DNA from: CAYLNK01 sp964384675
GTDB lineage: Bacteria; Acidobacteriota; Thermoanaerobaculia; UBA5066
NCBI GenBank assembly: GCA_964384675.1
Contig: CAYLNK010000001.1
Location: 1 to 64,000, forward strand
Reading direction: 5' to 3'
Length of the DNA: 64,000 bases
Position 1 is the first letter of the stretch; every line of letters begins with the position of its first letter. Shown here piece by piece: positions 1 to 8,706 of this stretch. Under the pieces are notes generated by a model, which saw nothing but the letters and a program-made list of their open reading frames with translations, ran no database searches and was not told the origin of the DNA. The translations under genes were made by a program, and so were the position numbers.

Positions 1-86
1 AGGCCCCCCGGATCGAAGGCCCCCCGGATCGAAGGCCCCCCGGATCGAAGGCCCCGGCGGATCGAAGGCCCCGGCGGATCGAAGGC
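1..86. repeat. Five-copy 16/17-bp tandem repeat
   Basis: Three exact 16-bp units (AGGCCCCCCGGATCGA at 1-16, 17-32, 33-48) are followed by two 17-bp variants (AGGCCCCGGCGGATCGA at 49-65, 66-82) and a partial AGGC at 83-86. The array touches the window edge, so more copies may lie upstream. It ends about 20 bases before the MFS gene. No coding role is apparent, and the embedded GATC and GC-rich core give no recognisable protein-binding site. Confidence 0.9.
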
Positions 87-105
87 GAACCGGGCTTCGA
101 GATTC

Positions 106-1362
106 TTGTCTGGACAGGAAGGCGTGGGCGGGCGATGGTCCCCCTCTGTGCCGTCCAACCGCCGCGCGCTGACCTTCATCTTCATCACGGTGTTCCTCGA
201 CCTCCTCGGCGGGGGCCTGCTGGTGCCGGTGATCCCGTACCTGGTGCGCCCGTACCGGACCGACGCGATGACGGTCGCGCTCCTGGCGGTTTCCTTCTCG
301 GCGGCGCAGTTCCTGGCCGGTCCGGCGCTCGGCGCGCTCTCCGATCGGATCGGCCGGCGGCCTGTGCTCGTCCTCTCGGTCCTCGGCTCGGCGTGCGGCT
401 ACTTCCTCTTCGGATTCGCGACGGCGCTCTGGATGCTCTTCGCCGCGCGCCTCCTGGACGGCGTCACCGGCGGGAACCTCTCGACGGCGCAGGCGTACAT
501 CGCCGACGTCACGCCGCCGTCGGAGCGGGGCCGGGCCTTCGGCCTGATCGGGGCCGCGTTCGGGCTGGGCTTCGTCTTCGGCCCCGCGATCGGTGGCGTG
601 TTGTCGCACGTCAGCCTCCAGGCTCCGGCGTTCGCCGCCGGTGGGCTGTCTCTCGTCACGGCCGCGTTCGGCGCGTTCGTCCTGCCGGAGTCGCTCCCGC
701 CCGAGCGCCGCCGGAAGGGGATCCGCTGGCGGGACCTCGACCCGATCCGACAGATCGGCGGGGCGCTGTCGCGGCCGGGGCTGAGGGGCCTCCTCGTGGC
801 GGTCTTCGCGCTGAACTTCGCGTTCAGCGGCCTGCAGACGAACTTCGCGCTCTTCACCCTCACCAGGTTCGGGCTCGGACCGAGCCAGAACGCGGTGTTC
901 TTCACCGTAATCGGGCTCCTCGCGGTCGTGATGCAGGGCGGGGTGGTCGGGCGGGTGCTGAAAAGGGCGCCGGAGAGGTCGGTCGCGATGGTCGGCCTCG
1001 GGATCATGTCGTGCGGCTTCCTCTCCCTCGCACTCGTGCCGCGCGCGTGGATGATCTTCGCCTGCATCGTCCTGATCTCGGTCGGGAGCGGACTCTCGAA
1101 CCCGACGCTGACCGGGATGATCAGCAAGCGGGTCTCCCACGACGAGCAAGGGAGCATCCTCGGCGCGACGCAGTCGATCGGCGGAATCACCAGGATCGCG
1201 GGGCCCGCGTGGGCCGGACTGGTGTTCGACGCCTTCGGCACCGGCGCCCCGTATGCCACGGGGGCGGTCTGGATCCTCGCCGCGCTCGGCGCGGTGCGCG
1301 CGTCGGGCGGGCCTGGAGCGCCCGCGACGGACGCGTCCCCCCCGCCGGCCGGGCCCGTCTAG
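106..1362 (+). CDS. MFS transporter, DHA1/TetA-like drug exporter family
   Basis: Inner-membrane major facilitator with about 12 hydrophobic segments over 418 residues, the usual length of the DHA1/TetA group. The loop after TM2 carries the family's motif A ([19 protein letters not shown], near residue 70). TM5 carries the antiporter-type motif C ([12 protein letters not shown], near residue 150), which in the family marks proton-coupled exporters. The substrate cannot be read from sequence. The first in-frame start is TTG at 106, which lacks a Shine-Dalgarno sequence. GTG at 124 (AGGAA close upstream) or GTG at 148 would still include all of TM1 and may be the real start. The C-terminus is a short Ala/Pro-rich tail. 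The gene stands alone between the tandem repeat and malate synthase. Confidence 0.85.
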   Translation: MSGQEGVGGRWSPSVPSNRRALTFIFITVFLDLLGGGLLVPVIPYLVRPYRTDAMTVALLAVSFSAAQFLAGPALGALSDRIGRRPVLVLSVLGSACGYFLFGFATALWMLFAARLLDGVTGGNLSTAQAYIADVTPPSERGRAFGLIGAAFGLGFVFGPAIGGVLSHVSLQAPAFAAGGLSLVTAAFGAFVLPESLPPERRRKGIRWRDLDPIRQIGGALSRPGLRGLLVAVFALNFAFSGLQTNFALFTLTRFGLGPSQNAVFFTVIGLLAVVMQGGVVGRVLKRAPERSVAMVGLGIMSCGFLSLALVPRAWMIFACIVLISVGSGLSNPTLTGMISKRVSHDEQGSILGATQSIGGITRIAGPAWAGLVFDAFGTGAPYATGAVWILAALGAVRASGGPGAPATDASPPPAGPV

Positions 1363-1477
1363 ATCGCGGCGAGTCGACCCGCGTTTACGCGGGCGCTCAT
1401 CCGGTGGACTGCGGCGTAAATCGCTTCCCTGCAATGGCTTATTGACAAACGCGGGGTCCGGAAGGAAAGATGGACGC

Positions 1478-3103
1478 GTGGAGGCCAACGTGACCACGAC
1501 CGTCGAACCTTCCGCCCCTTCGTCCGTCGAGGGGATCGAGATCCTGGGCCCTCCGCTGCCCGGGGCCGACGCCATCCTCACCCCGGATGCCCTCCGCTTC
1601 GTCGCCCACCTCGTCCGGCTCTTCGGCGCGCGCCGCGCCGCGCTCCTGGCGCGGCGGCGGGAGGTGCAGGAGAGGATCGACGCGGGAGAGCTGCCCGACT
1701 TCCTCCCCGAGACGCGCGCCGTTCGCGAGGCGGACTGGAAGGTCGCGCCTATCCCCGCCGACCTCCTCGACCGCCGCGTGGAGATCACCGGTCCGACCGA
1801 TCGCAAGATGATCATCAACGCGCTCAACTCGGGCGCCAGCGTCTTCATGGCGGACTTCGAGGACTCGCTCTCGCCGACCTGGGAGAACGTCGTCGTGGGC
1901 CAGCTGAACCTGCGGGATGCCGTCAGGGGCACGATCGAGCTGACCACGCCGGAGAAGCAGTACCGTCTGAACGAGAAGACGGCGGTCCTGATGGTGCGTC
2001 CGCGCGGGTGGCATCTCCTGGAGAAGCACGTCCGCGTCGACGGCCAGCCGGTGCCCGGCGGCCTCTTCGACTTCGGCCTCTTCCTTTTTCACAACGCCCG
2101 GGCCCTGATGGACCGGGGGACGGGTCCCTACTTCTACCTGCCGAAGATGGAGAGCCACCTCGAGGCGCGTCTGTGGAACGACGTCTTCGTCGAGGCGCAG
2201 AACCGGCTCGGCATCCCCGCCGGGACGATCCGGGCGACCGTCCTGATCGAGACGCTCCTGGCGGCGTTCGAGATGGACGAGATCCTGTACGAGCTGCGGG
2301 ACCACTCGGCCGGGCTCAACTGCGGGCGCTGGGACTACATCTTCTCGTTCATCAAGAAGCTGAGCGCGCACGCCCGGTTCGTGCTTCCGGACCGGGGTCT
2401 CGTCACGATGGACAAGGCGTTCCTCCGGGCGTACTCGCTTCTCCTGATCAAGACGTGTCACCGGCGCGGTATCCACGCGATGGGCGGCATGGCGGCCTTC
2501 ATCCCCGTGAAGGGCGACGAGGAGAAGAACCGGGCGGCGTTCGAGAAGGTGACCGCCGACAAGCGTCGCGAGGTGACCTCGGGGCACGACGGCACCTGGG
2601 TGGCGCATCCGGGCCTGGTGGCGCTCGCCAGGCAGGTCTTCGACGAGGGGATGCCGGCGCCGAACCAGATCGACGTCACCCGCGACGACGTGAGCGTCGG
2701 AGCGAAGGACCTCCTCGCGGTCCCCGAGGGTGAGATCACGGAGAAGGGTCTTCGCCACAACGTGAACGTCGGGATCCTCTACCTCGAGGCGTGGCTCCGC
2801 GGCTCCGGCTGCGTCCCGCTCTACGACCTGATGGAGGACGCGGCGACCGCCGAGATCTCCCGCTCGCAGGTGTGGCAGTGGGTCCACCACGGCGCGCGCC
2901 TCGCGAACGGCAGGCTCGTCACGGCGGAGCTGTACCGCCGGGTGCTGGACGAGGAGCTCGCCGCCATCCGGGAGCGCGTGGGCGGTGCGGCCTGGCAGGC
3001 CGGCGCCTTCGAGAAGGCCGCCCGGCTCTTCGACGACATGGTGAACGCCCGGGAGTTCCCCGAGTTCCTGACCCTGCGCGCCTACGACGCCCTCGACGGC
3101 TGA
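1478..3103 (+). CDS. aceB: Malate synthase A
   Basis: Condenses glyoxylate with acetyl-CoA to malate in the glyoxylate shunt (cytoplasm). The 541-residue length matches malate synthase A (about 530-550), not the roughly 720-residue G form. The family signature is clear: [18 protein letters not shown] near residue 115 with the acidic metal-binding patch, then [23 protein letters not shown] and the [16 protein letters not shown] segment near residue 280. Start chosen as GTG 1478, with AAGGA 11 nt upstream (1462-1466). GTG 1490 is a second possibility, and the ATG at 1470 is out of frame. Isocitrate lyase is not adjacent. Fumarase C lies 5.6 kb downstream but on the other strand, so no shunt operon exists in this window. 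Confidence 0.95.
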   Translation: MEANVTTTVEPSAPSSVEGIEILGPPLPGADAILTPDALRFVAHLVRLFGARRAALLARRREVQERIDAGELPDFLPETRAVREADWKVAPIPADLLDRRVEITGPTDRKMIINALNSGASVFMADFEDSLSPTWENVVVGQLNLRDAVRGTIELTTPEKQYRLNEKTAVLMVRPRGWHLLEKHVRVDGQPVPGGLFDFGLFLFHNARALMDRGTGPYFYLPKMESHLEARLWNDVFVEAQNRLGIPAGTIRATVLIETLLAAFEMDEILYELRDHSAGLNCGRWDYIFSFIKKLSAHARFVLPDRGLVTMDKAFLRAYSLLLIKTCHRRGIHAMGGMAAFIPVKGDEEKNRAAFEKVTADKRREVTSGHDGTWVAHPGLVALARQVFDEGMPAPNQIDVTRDDVSVGAKDLLAVPEGEITEKGLRHNVNVGILYLEAWLRGSGCVPLYDLMEDAATAEISRSQVWQWVHHGARLANGRLVTAELYRRVLDEELAAIRERVGGAAWQAGAFEKAARLFDDMVNAREFPEFLTLRAYDALDG

Positions 3104-3129
3104 GGGGCTGAGGGTCGGGCGGGAGGGGG

Positions 3130-3150
3130 CGGGGCGCCGCTCCGGCCCCG
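3130..3150 (+). terminator. GC-rich hairpin after malate synthase
   Basis: CGGGGC (3130-3135) and GCCCCG (3145-3150) form a 6-bp stem with a 9-nt loop, 27 nt after the aceB stop. There is no T-tract, so it may be a Rho-dependent or pausing element rather than a true intrinsic terminator. Confidence 0.35.
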
Positions 3151-3164
3151 GGCGCTCCGGGCGA

Positions 3165-3170
3165 TAGAAT
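3165..3170 (+). promoter_or_regulatory. Candidate -10 box (TAGAAT) for the propeller gene
   Basis: TAGAAT stands out in GC-rich DNA, 64 nt before the ATG at 3234. No convincing -35 is visible 17 bp upstream. Confidence 0.4.
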
Positions 3171-3233
3171 CTCGTGAGGTCGGTCCGCCGCGCCTCACTA
3201 CACGGAAATCGCCCCTTTGCGGAGGAGGTTCTC

Positions 3234-4292
3234 ATGCGTGGTCCCGCCCGAAACACCGTACTCGCCCTCGTCGCATCCGCCGGTCTCGCCGGGATGGCGG
3301 CCGCCGAGGTCGTGATCGACAAGGTCCCCCTCGGTGTCGACGACCCGATCGAGATCACCGTCGGGAGCGACGGCGCTCTCTGGTTCACCACCCAGTGGGG
3401 GAACACGATCAGCCGCTGCACGGTGCGCGGCACCGTGACCCGCCAGCAGGCCTCGGCGTCGACGTCCGGGCCGTGGGGCATCGCGGCCACCGCCGACGGG
3501 AGCATCTGGTTCACCGAGTTCTTCGACGGCGTCGTCGGCAGGCGCGCGCCGAACGGGAAGATCACCGAGTTCAAGCTCCCTCGCGAGGGCACACGGCCCA
3601 CCGTGATCACCGCGGGACCGGACGGCAACGTCTGGTTCGTCGAGCTCGAGGGGAACGCCATCGGCCGCATCACGCCGGACGGCGTCATCACCGAGTTCCC
3701 CCTCCCGGTGAAGAAGTCGGCGCCCCGCGCGATCGTGACGGGACCCGACGGCGCGCTCTGGTTCTGCGGCGGCGAGGATCGGATCGGCCGCATCACGGTC
3801 ACCGGCGAGATCACCGAGTACCGGCTGCCGGTCGCCTTCAGCAACCCGTACCGGATCACCGTCGGACCGGACCAGGCGCTCTGGTTCACCGAGCTGCGCG
3901 GGAACAAGATCGGACGGATCACGACGACCGGCCAGATCAGCGAGTACACCATCCCCACTCCGGAGAGCGGACCCCGCGGGATCACGGTCGGCTCGGACGG
4001 AGCGCTCTGGTTCACCGAAGGGAACAAGCAGAAGGTCGGGCGGATCACGACGTCCGGACAGATCACCGAGTTCGACATCCCGAAGCTCCCGGACGAGCAG
4101 ATCCCGCCGGACGTCCCGTTCACCCCGTCCGAGGGTGGTAACCTGCAGGGCATCGTGAGCGGTCCAGACGGGAACCTGTGGGTGACCGACAACATGAACA
4201 ACAAGCTCGTGCGGATCCAGGTCGCCTCCAAGCCGTCCCCGCGCGCCGGCAGCGTTCATCGCCCGGTCATCCGGGGCGCGCGAGCCGACTAG
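3234..4292 (+). CDS. Secreted virginiamycin-B-lyase-like beta-propeller
   Basis: 352-residue protein with a Sec signal peptide (residues 1 to about 24) followed by seven or so repeats of about 42 residues, each built on GxDGxLWFTE...IGRIT. This is the streptogramin lyase (Vgb/NHL-like) seven-bladed propeller. The start is firm: ATG 3234 has GGAGGAGG at 3221-3228. In characterised Vgb enzymes catalysis needs histidine and glutamate residues in the propeller. Here the only histidine is in the C-terminal tail (SVHRP), so lyase activity is unlikely, and a binding or structural role in the periplasm or outside the cell is more probable. The gene is monocistronic: a promoter-like TAGAAT precedes it and a strong hairpin follows. 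Confidence 0.85.
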   Translation: MRGPARNTVLALVASAGLAGMAAAEVVIDKVPLGVDDPIEITVGSDGALWFTTQWGNTISRCTVRGTVTRQQASASTSGPWGIAATADGSIWFTEFFDGVVGRRAPNGKITEFKLPREGTRPTVITAGPDGNVWFVELEGNAIGRITPDGVITEFPLPVKKSAPRAIVTGPDGALWFCGGEDRIGRITVTGEITEYRLPVAFSNPYRITVGPDQALWFTELRGNKIGRITTTGQISEYTIPTPESGPRGITVGSDGALWFTEGNKQKVGRITTSGQITEFDIPKLPDEQIPPDVPFTPSEGGNLQGIVSGPDGNLWVTDNMNNKLVRIQVASKPSPRAGSVHRPVIRGARAD

Positions 4293-4310
4293 GCGAGCGG
4301 TTCGAAAGGC

Positions 4311-4337
4311 TCCCCGGGGCGCTCCGAGCCCCGGGGA
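4311..4337 (+). terminator. 10-bp perfect stem-loop after the propeller gene
   Basis: TCCCCGGGGC (4311-4320), loop GCTCCGA, then GCCCCGGGGA (4328-4337): a perfect 10-bp stem just after the stop at 4292. The following bases (ACGTCG) are not a T-tract, so termination would be non-canonical. It ends 19 nt before the next start codon, and in a read-through transcript would lie next to that gene's ribosome binding site. Confidence 0.55.
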
Positions 4338-4356
4338 ACGTCGAGGGGTGGGGTCC

Positions 4357-6750
4357 ATGGGCTGGGCGTCGCGATCGAGTCTCCGTTTCGTGATGGCGCT
4401 CGCGGCCCTCGCCGCACTCGCTCCTCTCCGGACCGCGCGGGCGGCGCCGCCCCCGCCCGACGTCCCGTGCCCGGCGGACGGCACCCTGACGCTCCGGGGC
4501 CGGTACCAGCTGACGTTCACCTACCGGAACCAGTACGTCACGCCGGCCCAGGAAGGCTGTGGCCACGCCGTGCCGATCACGGGCCAGACCGGCTACTTCT
4601 GGTTCCTCGACCCGACCCAGGCCTCCCTCGTCGTGAAGGCCTTCAGCCCGTCGGAGACGCCCAACGGGAAGACGTGGCTGTCGTACGCGTCGCTCGAGTC
4701 CATCGAATACTGGCTGGCCGTGCGGGATACGCTCGGCGGGGGCGTGACGTCGTACTACAGCGCGCCCGGAGTCCAGTCGGTGAAGTTCGATTCGGACGTC
4801 TTCGGCGGCACGGCTCCACCGCCCGACGCCCCTGTGTCGGAGCCGCTCGCCGCCGGCACGACCCCGGTCGAGCCCTTGGCCCCCGACGCGGGGCCGTGCG
4901 TCGCGTCGGAGACGACCCTCTGCCTGAAGGGCGGGCGATACAGGCTCACGACGCGCGTCAGGAACCAGTACGTGACGCCGGTCGTCGAGACGGTCGGCAA
5001 GGCCGTCAAGCTCAGCGACGGCTCGGGCTTCTTCAAGCTGATCGACTTCCAGCCCGACAACGTCGGCGTCGTGGTCAAGGCGTTCCTCCCGACCGAGACG
5101 CCGAACCAGAAGGCGTGGCTGACGTTCGGGAGCCTGGAGACCGTGGAGTTCTGGGTCGCGATCGAGGACCTCACGACCGGCCTCCGGAAAGAGCTGCGGA
5201 GCTTGCCCGGCGTCCAGACCGTGGCGTTCTCGTCCGACGTCTTCGCCTCGGACGGTTGCCCGGTCCTGTCTCTCCTGCCGTCGCGCTCGGACTACGAGGC
5301 GACCTCGAACGAGCCGTTCGGGCCGCTCACGTTCGAGGCGTCCGGCGGGACAGCTCCCTACACCTACTCCCGCTCGGACGGTCTCCTCCCGGCCGGCGTC
5401 ACCCTGTCGTCGCTCGGAGTCCTGCAGGGGACGCCGACGATGACCGGTACGTTCTTCTTCACGGTCCGCGCGGTCGACGCGACGGGCTGCTCGATCGAAC
5501 GGGGCTACTCGCTCGTCGTCGCCGGCGCGGGCTGCTCGCTCGAGGTCCTGCCCGCGATCACCGACCTCGCGGGAGTCGTCGGCACTCCGATCCCGACGAC
5601 CGTCTTCACGGGCGTGAAAGGGACGCCGCCGTACCAGGTCGCCTCGACGCTCCTCTCCAGCCCGCTCGCCGGCGTCACGCTGTCGTCGGACCGCATCTCG
5701 GGTACGCCGCAGGCGCCGGGCACGCTCCGGTTCCGGATCGACGTCACCGACGCGGCGGGATGCGCCGCGTCCCTCACCGCGACCCTCACGGTGACCCAGC
5801 CGGCCTGTCCGACTATCGCGGTGACGGGGCCGCCCCCCGCGCTGCCGGTCGGCACGGTCGGCTCACCCTACGCGCAGGGGTCCCCGTTCACCGCCACCGG
5901 CGCGACGGGCCCGTACACCTACGCGGTCGCGAGCGGGACTCTCCCGGCCGGGCTGAGCGTGGACGGCGATCTCCTGAAGGGGACGCCGACCCAGTCGGGC
6001 GCGTTCCCCTTCTCGCTCGTGGCGACCGACGTCCCGACCGGCTGCGCGAGCTCGCCGAAGGGCTACAGCCTGCAGGTGAACGCCTGCGTGCCGATCGGAA
6101 TCGGCCCGGCGACGCTCCCGGGTGGCGTGATCGGAACGCCGTACCAGCAGGCGCTCTCACCCGTGGGTCCGACGTACTCGTCGTCCGACCTTCCGGGCTG
6201 GCTCTCCCTGAGCGCGGCCGGCGTGCTCTCCGGAACGCCCCCGGCCGCCGGGAGCTACCCGTTCACCGTGACCGCGAACCAGTCGGGCTGCCTGGGGACG
6301 AAGGGCTACACGATCACGGTGACGCAGCCCTCCGCGGACCTCACGATCCTCGCCGTGACCCAGAGCCCGGACGTCATGCCCTCCAGCTCGGGCGGTACCC
6401 TCTCCGTGCAGGTGCAGAACCAGAGCGGCAGCGCGACCCAGGGCAACGTCGACGTCACGCTGGCGTTGAACGTGGTCCAGGCCGCCGCGAAGCTCGGCTA
6501 CAAGGACCTCCAGACGGCGGGCTGGGAGACCGTCTTTCCGACGACCCAGGGCTCGACGACCATCGTGGTGCGCCGGACGGCGCCGCTCGCGGGAGGCGCC
6601 ACCGCCACGGTGGTGATCGGCGTCGGCGTCTTCGGGGGCAGCCAGATCGGTGGGCCCTTCCCGAACAACACCGCGCTGGTGTCCTACGGGGCCGACCCCG
6701 TCGCGGGGAACAACCAGCAGACGTTCAACATCGAGATGGACCCGAATTGA
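4357..6750 (+). CDS. Secreted Ig-repeat (He_PIG) protein with duplicated N-terminal domain
   Basis: 797-residue exported protein. The signal peptide is residues 1 to about 29 (ending TARA). Residues about 40-150 and 185-300 are two diverged copies of one domain sharing NQYVTP, VVKAF, ETPN and the pattern GVQxVxFxSDVF. Then come four putative-Ig (He_PIG-type) domains of 75-95 residues, with the recurring elements GTAPYTYS, LPAGxxxS and GTPxxxGxFxFxV. The last 135 residues resemble a CARDB-like domain (QSGSATQGNVDVTL, GNNQQTFNIEMD). Start ATG 4357 has GAGGGG 9 nt upstream; the GTG at 4348 has no room for a ribosome site. It overlaps the outer-membrane protein gene, so the two are probably made together. 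Likely a surface or periplasmic adhesion/scaffold protein; the exact role is unknown. Confidence 0.8.
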   Translation: MGWASRSSLRFVMALAALAALAPLRTARAAPPPPDVPCPADGTLTLRGRYQLTFTYRNQYVTPAQEGCGHAVPITGQTGYFWFLDPTQASLVVKAFSPSETPNGKTWLSYASLESIEYWLAVRDTLGGGVTSYYSAPGVQSVKFDSDVFGGTAPPPDAPVSEPLAAGTTPVEPLAPDAGPCVASETTLCLKGGRYRLTTRVRNQYVTPVVETVGKAVKLSDGSGFFKLIDFQPDNVGVVVKAFLPTETPNQKAWLTFGSLETVEFWVAIEDLTTGLRKELRSLPGVQTVAFSSDVFASDGCPVLSLLPSRSDYEATSNEPFGPLTFEASGGTAPYTYSRSDGLLPAGVTLSSLGVLQGTPTMTGTFFFTVRAVDATGCSIERGYSLVVAGAGCSLEVLPAITDLAGVVGTPIPTTVFTGVKGTPPYQVASTLLSSPLAGVTLSSDRISGTPQAPGTLRFRIDVTDAAGCAASLTATLTVTQPACPTIAVTGPPPALPVGTVGSPYAQGSPFTATGATGPYTYAVASGTLPAGLSVDGDLLKGTPTQSGAFPFSLVATDVPTGCASSPKGYSLQVNACVPIGIGPATLPGGVIGTPYQQALSPVGPTYSSSDLPGWLSLSAAGVLSGTPPAAGSYPFTVTANQSGCLGTKGYTITVTQPSADLTILAVTQSPDVMPSSSGGTLSVQVQNQSGSATQGNVDVTLALNVVQAAAKLGYKDLQTAGWETVFPTTQGSTTIVVRRTAPLAGGATATVVIGVGVFGGSQIGGPFPNNTALVSYGADPVAGNNQQTFNIEMDPN

Positions 6751-8183
6751 GGAGGGTCACGCCCCGGGGTGCCGCCCTCTTCATGCTCCTCGCCGGAGGC
6801 CCGGCGCTGGGGCAGTACGAGCTCGCGGGCCTCTCCCAGACGCAGGCCAACCTGACGAACCCGGGCGCGAAGTCGCTGGCGCTCGGCGGCGCCTTCGTCG
6901 CGCTCGCCGACGACGGCACGGCCGCGTTCGTGAACCCGGCCGGCATCGCGGATACCACGGCGTGGCAGGCCGGCGTGGCGGTCAAGTCCTTCCGGTTCCA
7001 GCCGGACCTCACGCCCGGGCTCTTCGAGGGGGCGGCGGGGCAGTTCGCGGCCCTGCCGACCACCTCGGTCACCGTCTCGAGCCGGGTGACGGACGTCGAC
7101 TTCGCGTCGGTGAGCGGTCCGCTCATCCCGAACAAGCTGGCCGTCGCCCTCTATCGCTCCGTCAACTTCAGGTACCGGTTCACGCTCGACCAGGACCTCC
7201 TGCTGTTCGACTTCAGGATCGCCGGCACCAACCCGGTCAGCCGCGTCTCCACGTCGGAGGCGGGCGCCGTCGACCTCACCAACGAGCTGTACGGCCTGAG
7301 CCTCGGCACGAAGCTCGACCTCGATTCGCTCTCCCTGGGAACGCTCGGGCTCGGGGCCGGGATCACCGTGTCGAAGCTGAGCCTGGACCTGTCCGGGCCG
7401 GGTCCCGGCTACCGTGTGACGTTCCGGAGCTTCGGGGGGGGAGCGCCGGCCACGGCGACGGTCGTGTCCGAGGTCGACGACAGCTGGAAAGCCGGCCTCA
7501 CGCTCGGGCTGGTCTGGCGGCTGCTCGAGGAGCCGCGGCTGTCGATCGGGGCCTCCTACCGGAGGAACCCGTCGCACGAGGTGGCGTACACCGCGCGCTC
7601 CTTCGGGCTCGAGTTCCGGTGCACCGACGGACGGCCGGACGCCTTCGGGTACATCGGGTGCGGGTCGATCAAGACTCCGGACGACGCCTCGTTCGGCGTC
7701 GTCCTGGGCCTCCGGCACCTCTTCGTCGCGGCCGAGGTGCAGCGCGTCCTCTACTCGCAGCTCGGTGACGGCTGGACGCACCTCTTCCGCTACAACGACT
7801 TCGCGGGGCGCTTCGCCGTGCCGCGAGCCGAGTACTCCGACGCGACGGTCCTCAGGGTGGGCGTCGAGTACGGGATCGAGCTGGGGCGCTCGACGCTCTA
7901 CCTGCGCGCCGGCGCCTTCCGGGAGTCGGCCCACGGCGCCCGGATCCGGCTGAAGAAGGACGACGCCCTGCCGCCGGGCGTCCCCGACGACGGCTCGGAC
8001 GCCCAGTTCCAGGGGTTCCAGGTGGATCAGGCGCTCGCCGGCGTCTACAACGGCGGAAGCGCCCAGAACCACGTCACCGGAGGTCTCGGCGTCTCCGTGG
8101 GGCGCGGTCTCTCGCTCGACGTCGCCATCGACCACAGCCGGCAGCTCCAGAGCCTGTCGGCCTCGCTCTTCTATCGGTTCTGA
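6747..8183 (+). CDS. FadL/OmpP1-like outer-membrane beta-barrel
   Basis: 478 residues with an N-terminal signal peptide (RR..., hydrophobic core, ALG cleavage-like end) and a barrel-like body. The motif LGGAFVALADDGTAAFVNPAGIA near residue 48 is typical of the OmpP1/FadL/PorV long-chain fatty-acid porin group, and the C-terminus ends in LFYRF, an aromatic BAM signal. It should sit in the outer membrane and pass hydrophobic compounds or serve in export. The only in-frame start giving a full signal peptide is TTG 6747, which shares bases with the TGA of the upstream Ig-repeat gene (TTGA). This suggests translational coupling; an ATG at 6783 would cut the signal peptide in half. No terminator separates the two genes. 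Confidence 0.75.
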   Translation: MRRVTPRGAALFMLLAGGPALGQYELAGLSQTQANLTNPGAKSLALGGAFVALADDGTAAFVNPAGIADTTAWQAGVAVKSFRFQPDLTPGLFEGAAGQFAALPTTSVTVSSRVTDVDFASVSGPLIPNKLAVALYRSVNFRYRFTLDQDLLLFDFRIAGTNPVSRVSTSEAGAVDLTNELYGLSLGTKLDLDSLSLGTLGLGAGITVSKLSLDLSGPGPGYRVTFRSFGGGAPATATVVSEVDDSWKAGLTLGLVWRLLEEPRLSIGASYRRNPSHEVAYTARSFGLEFRCTDGRPDAFGYIGCGSIKTPDDASFGVVLGLRHLFVAAEVQRVLYSQLGDGWTHLFRYNDFAGRFAVPRAEYSDATVLRVGVEYGIELGRSTLYLRAGAFRESAHGARIRLKKDDALPPGVPDDGSDAQFQGFQVDQALAGVYNGGSAQNHVTGGLGVSVGRGLSLDVAIDHSRQLQSLSASLFYRF

Positions 8184-8189
8184 CCGGGC

Positions 8190-8195
8190 TATCAT
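8190..8195 (+). promoter_or_regulatory. Candidate -10 box (TATCAT)
   Basis: TATCAT lies 35 nt before the TerB-like start and just after the barrel gene stop. No good -35 is visible. Confidence 0.4.
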
Positions 8196-8230
8196 CGGGG
8201 AGGCCCCGACGGCGGGTCGCGAGGGACGTG

Positions 8231-8644
8231 ATGGAGCTACAGGAAGTCGAGATGACCGAGGCGCAAGAGCGCCTCTTCGCCCAGGGGATGATCGCCGTGG
8301 CGCGTTGCGACGGCGCGATCGATCCGCGGGAGGCCGAGCTGATCTCCGAGCTCTCGGCGGGCGACCTCGAGTCGCTTCCCGATCCGGAGCCGGCGGCCCT
8401 GTCGGCGAATCTCACCGGCGACGCCGCGCGGCTCTTCCTCAGGAGCTGCTACCTGGTGGCGCTCGTCGATCAGAGCCTCTCGGACGCGGAGAAGGGCCTG
8501 ATCGACGGCTACGCGGCGGCGCTCTCCGTCCCCACCGAGGAGGTGGAGGGGATCCACCAGTCCGTGAAGGAGTTCCTGATCGCGCCCCTGACGCGCCTCG
8601 CCAACGTCGAGGTCGCCGCCGAGGTGGCGCGGAAGATGGAGTGA
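8231..8644 (+). CDS. TerB-like small acidic protein
   Basis: 137 residues, mostly helical and acidic, with the TerB-type pattern (about residues 15-110): a helix with AQGMIAVARCDGAIDPREAELI, then a mid helix DQSLSDAEKGLIDGYAAALSV, each with a DG/D-x-S loop followed by E. TerB-like domains bind metals in tellurite-resistance and membrane-associated stress modules, but no ter neighbours are present. Two starts are possible: ATG 8231 (GAGGG at 8221-8225, tight spacing) or ATG 8252 (AGGA at 8241-8244, 7 nt). The second has the better ribosome-site spacing and would remove 7 residues. The gene converges on fumC. Confidence 0.65.
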   Translation: MELQEVEMTEAQERLFAQGMIAVARCDGAIDPREAELISELSAGDLESLPDPEPAALSANLTGDAARLFLRSCYLVALVDQSLSDAEKGLIDGYAAALSVPTEEVEGIHQSVKEFLIAPLTRLANVEVAAEVARKME

Positions 8645-8676
8645 CGCCGGCGAGACCGGACGGCGGCGGATGAAGA

Positions 8677-8698
8677 GGGCCGGGTCCGTACCCGGCCC
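8677..8698. terminator. Bidirectional stem-loop between terB-like and fumC
   Basis: GGGCCGGGT (8677-8685), loop CCGT, ACCCGGCCC (8690-8698): a perfect 9-bp stem between convergent genes, so it can serve both strands. There is no T-tract on either side. Confidence 0.65.
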
Positions 8699-8706
8699 CC
8701 CGGCTC

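Noticed and set aside
1442..1447. TTGACA as a -35 for aceB
   Set aside because: It is only 30 nt before the start and no -10 fits 15-19 bp downstream.
1439..4231. Long minus-strand open frames across malate synthase and the propeller gene
   Set aside because: Low-complexity shadow translations; both plus-strand genes are clearly recognised.
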